This document shows, piece by piece, positions 63,135 to 64,000 of a stretch of DNA of 64,000 bases. The DNA comes from Nereocystis luetkeana (lineage: Eukaryota; Sar; Phaeophyceae; Laminariales; Laminariaceae). The notes under the pieces are model-generated. The model searched no databases, was not told the origin of the DNA, and was given only the letters and a program-made list of their open reading frames with translations. Numbering within the stretch: the first letter of the stretch is position 1; the number at the start of each line of letters is the position of its first letter. The position numbers and the translations under genes were made by a program. The stretch is from assembly GCA_031213475.1 (NCBI GenBank), contig JARUPZ010000018.1, forward strand, positions 6,361,680-6,425,679, written 5' to 3'.

Positions 63135-64000
63135 ACCGGTCTCGAAGGCGCGAAGCGAAACAAAATGTTCCCTCCCATGGAACGATCAGTCATCACTGGG
63201 AGTTACTGGGGGTCTTGGGTAACCACGAACTACAACCACGGCAGAAATTCAAGGCCGGGTCACGACATGCGGCGACCAGTACTGGTACGAAGACTCGACT
63301 ACGTATCTTCAAGGACCCACAACGACCATCCTCCTACTCGTGGACTAGCACCTACCTAGGATACAGTACTACCACCAACCTCCAGCCCACAGTAGATACG
63401 ACGTGGGGACACCAGCCGGATTAATTATGTGGGTATCCTCCCCCCCTCCCAAGAGCCTTCGTTCCTTGCTACGAGTAACCGGTCTCGAAGGCGCGAAGCG
63501 AAACAAAATGTTCCCTCCCATGGAACGATCAGTCATCACTGGGAGTTACTGGGGGTCTTGGGTAACCACGAACTACAACCACGGCAGAAATTCAAGGCCG
63601 GGTCACGACATGCGGCGACCAGTACTGGTACGAAGACTCGACTACGTATCTTCAAGGACCCACAACGACCATCCTCCTACTCGTGGACTAGCACCTACCT
63701 AGGATACAGTACTACCACCAACCTCCAGCCCACAGTAGATACGACGTGGGGACACCAGCCGGATTAATTATGTGGGTATCCTCCCCCCCTCCCAAGAGCC
63801 TTCGTTCCTTGCTACGAGTAACCGGTCTCGAAGGCGCGAAGCGAAACAAAATGTTCCCTCCCATGGAACGATCAGTCATCACTGGGAGTTACTGGGGGTC
63901 TTGGGTAACCACGAACTACAACCACGGCAGAAATTCAAGGCCGGGTCACGACATGCGGCGACCAGTACTGGTACGAAGACTCGACTACGTATCTTCAAGG
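63135..64000. repeat. Two 343-bp units and a partial unit at the right edge
   Basis: Units at 63,135 and 63,478 are of the ggaccc type of 60,730-62,444. The last unit begins at 63,821 and is cut by the window edge at offset 180. Nothing indicates that the array ends here. Confidence 0.93.

Larger units (their letters stand above)
1..64000. repeat. Satellite DNA array, about 343-bp unit, 187 complete units
   Basis: The same unit recurs without interruption from the first to the last base. Landmarks recur once per unit in fixed order: accggtctcg, cctcccatggaacg, ttgggtaaccacgaac, gaccagtactggtacg, cctaggatacagtac, gacgtggggacacc and the C-rich tract tcctccccccctccc. Every unit lies in the same orientation. 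Most differ from the reference unit by only a few substitutions. The 343-bp class is about two nucleosome repeats long, but no internal half-unit duplication is visible. I saw no inserted mobile element, inverted segment or unique spacer. A centromeric or heterochromatic role is inferred only from array size, homogeneity and HOR layering. No known satellite name is assigned. Confidence 0.97.

Noticed and set aside
1..64000. CRISPR array
   Set aside because: Repeats are contiguous at 343-347 bp with no unique spacers, and there are no cas genes.
1..64000. rRNA intergenic spacer subrepeats
   Set aside because: No rRNA coding sequence or promoter occurs in 64 kb, and uninterrupted subrepeats of this extent would be unusual for a spacer. 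It cannot be formally excluded without flanking sequence.
1..64000. Transposon or LTR insertion within the array
   Set aside because: Unit landmarks continue at the expected spacing across the whole window. All length changes are small indels or the 74-bp deletion.
1..64000. Telomeric repeats or array edge
   Set aside because: No telomere-like short tandem motif is present, and both window ends lie inside the array.

Overview
The whole 64,000-base window is one uninterrupted head-to-tail satellite DNA array. I find no gene, RNA gene, transposon, CRISPR array or unique spacer. The unit is about 343 bp. Counting from its accggtctcg edge, the window begins exactly on a unit boundary and holds 187 complete units plus a 180-bp partial unit (63,821-64,000). 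All units are in the same orientation. By hand count the length classes are about 85 of 343 bp, 70 of 347 bp, 10 of 346, 6 of 348, 6 of 342, one of 344, and 9 short units lacking a 74-bp segment. With phase-dependent one-base shifts, these sum exactly to 63,820.

The organism cannot be named from the sequence. A homogenised tandem array of this size with layered higher-order repeats (HORs) is typical of eukaryotic centromeric, pericentromeric or subtelomeric heterochromatin and very unlike a bacterial or phage genome. The reference unit is 53.9% GC (A92 C106 G79 T66). It has 22 CpG where about 24 are expected, so CpG is not depleted. That argues weakly against old, heavily CpG-methylated DNA of the vertebrate type. 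I do not recognise the unit as a named satellite family.

Layout. 1-8,628: mosaic of 343- and 347-bp units with a faint repeat at 4,141-bp offset. 8,629-13,473: clean dimers (694 and 690 bp) and a trimer (1,039 bp). 13,474-16,580: mixed units. 16,581-22,229: blocks of 2,000 and 2,347 bp, each headed by a 74-bp-deletion unit. 22,577-25,328: a 1,376-bp tetramer present twice with no difference seen. 25,329-31,031: a 3,025-bp block twice, with an internal 1,033-bp duplication. 31,718-37,607: the most rearranged part, with offsets of 617, 1,028, 1,914 and 2,942 bp. 37,955-40,026: a 1,036-bp trimer twice. 40,027-44,867: mixed. 44,868-51,084: 1,727-bp pentamer repeats. 51,085-60,729: three copies of a block of about 3.1-3.4 kb. 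60,730-62,444: five nearly identical 343-bp units. 62,445-64,000: a partial re-copy containing a hybrid unit.

All three forward frames are fairly open in each unit, which creates hundreds of overlapping 60-226-codon ORFs. They are by-products of a stop-poor unit whose period is not a multiple of three, and none is annotated as a gene. The interest of the window is evolutionary. It records unequal exchange and segmental amplification at several scales, with diagnostic indels and linked substitutions that allow copies to be traced.
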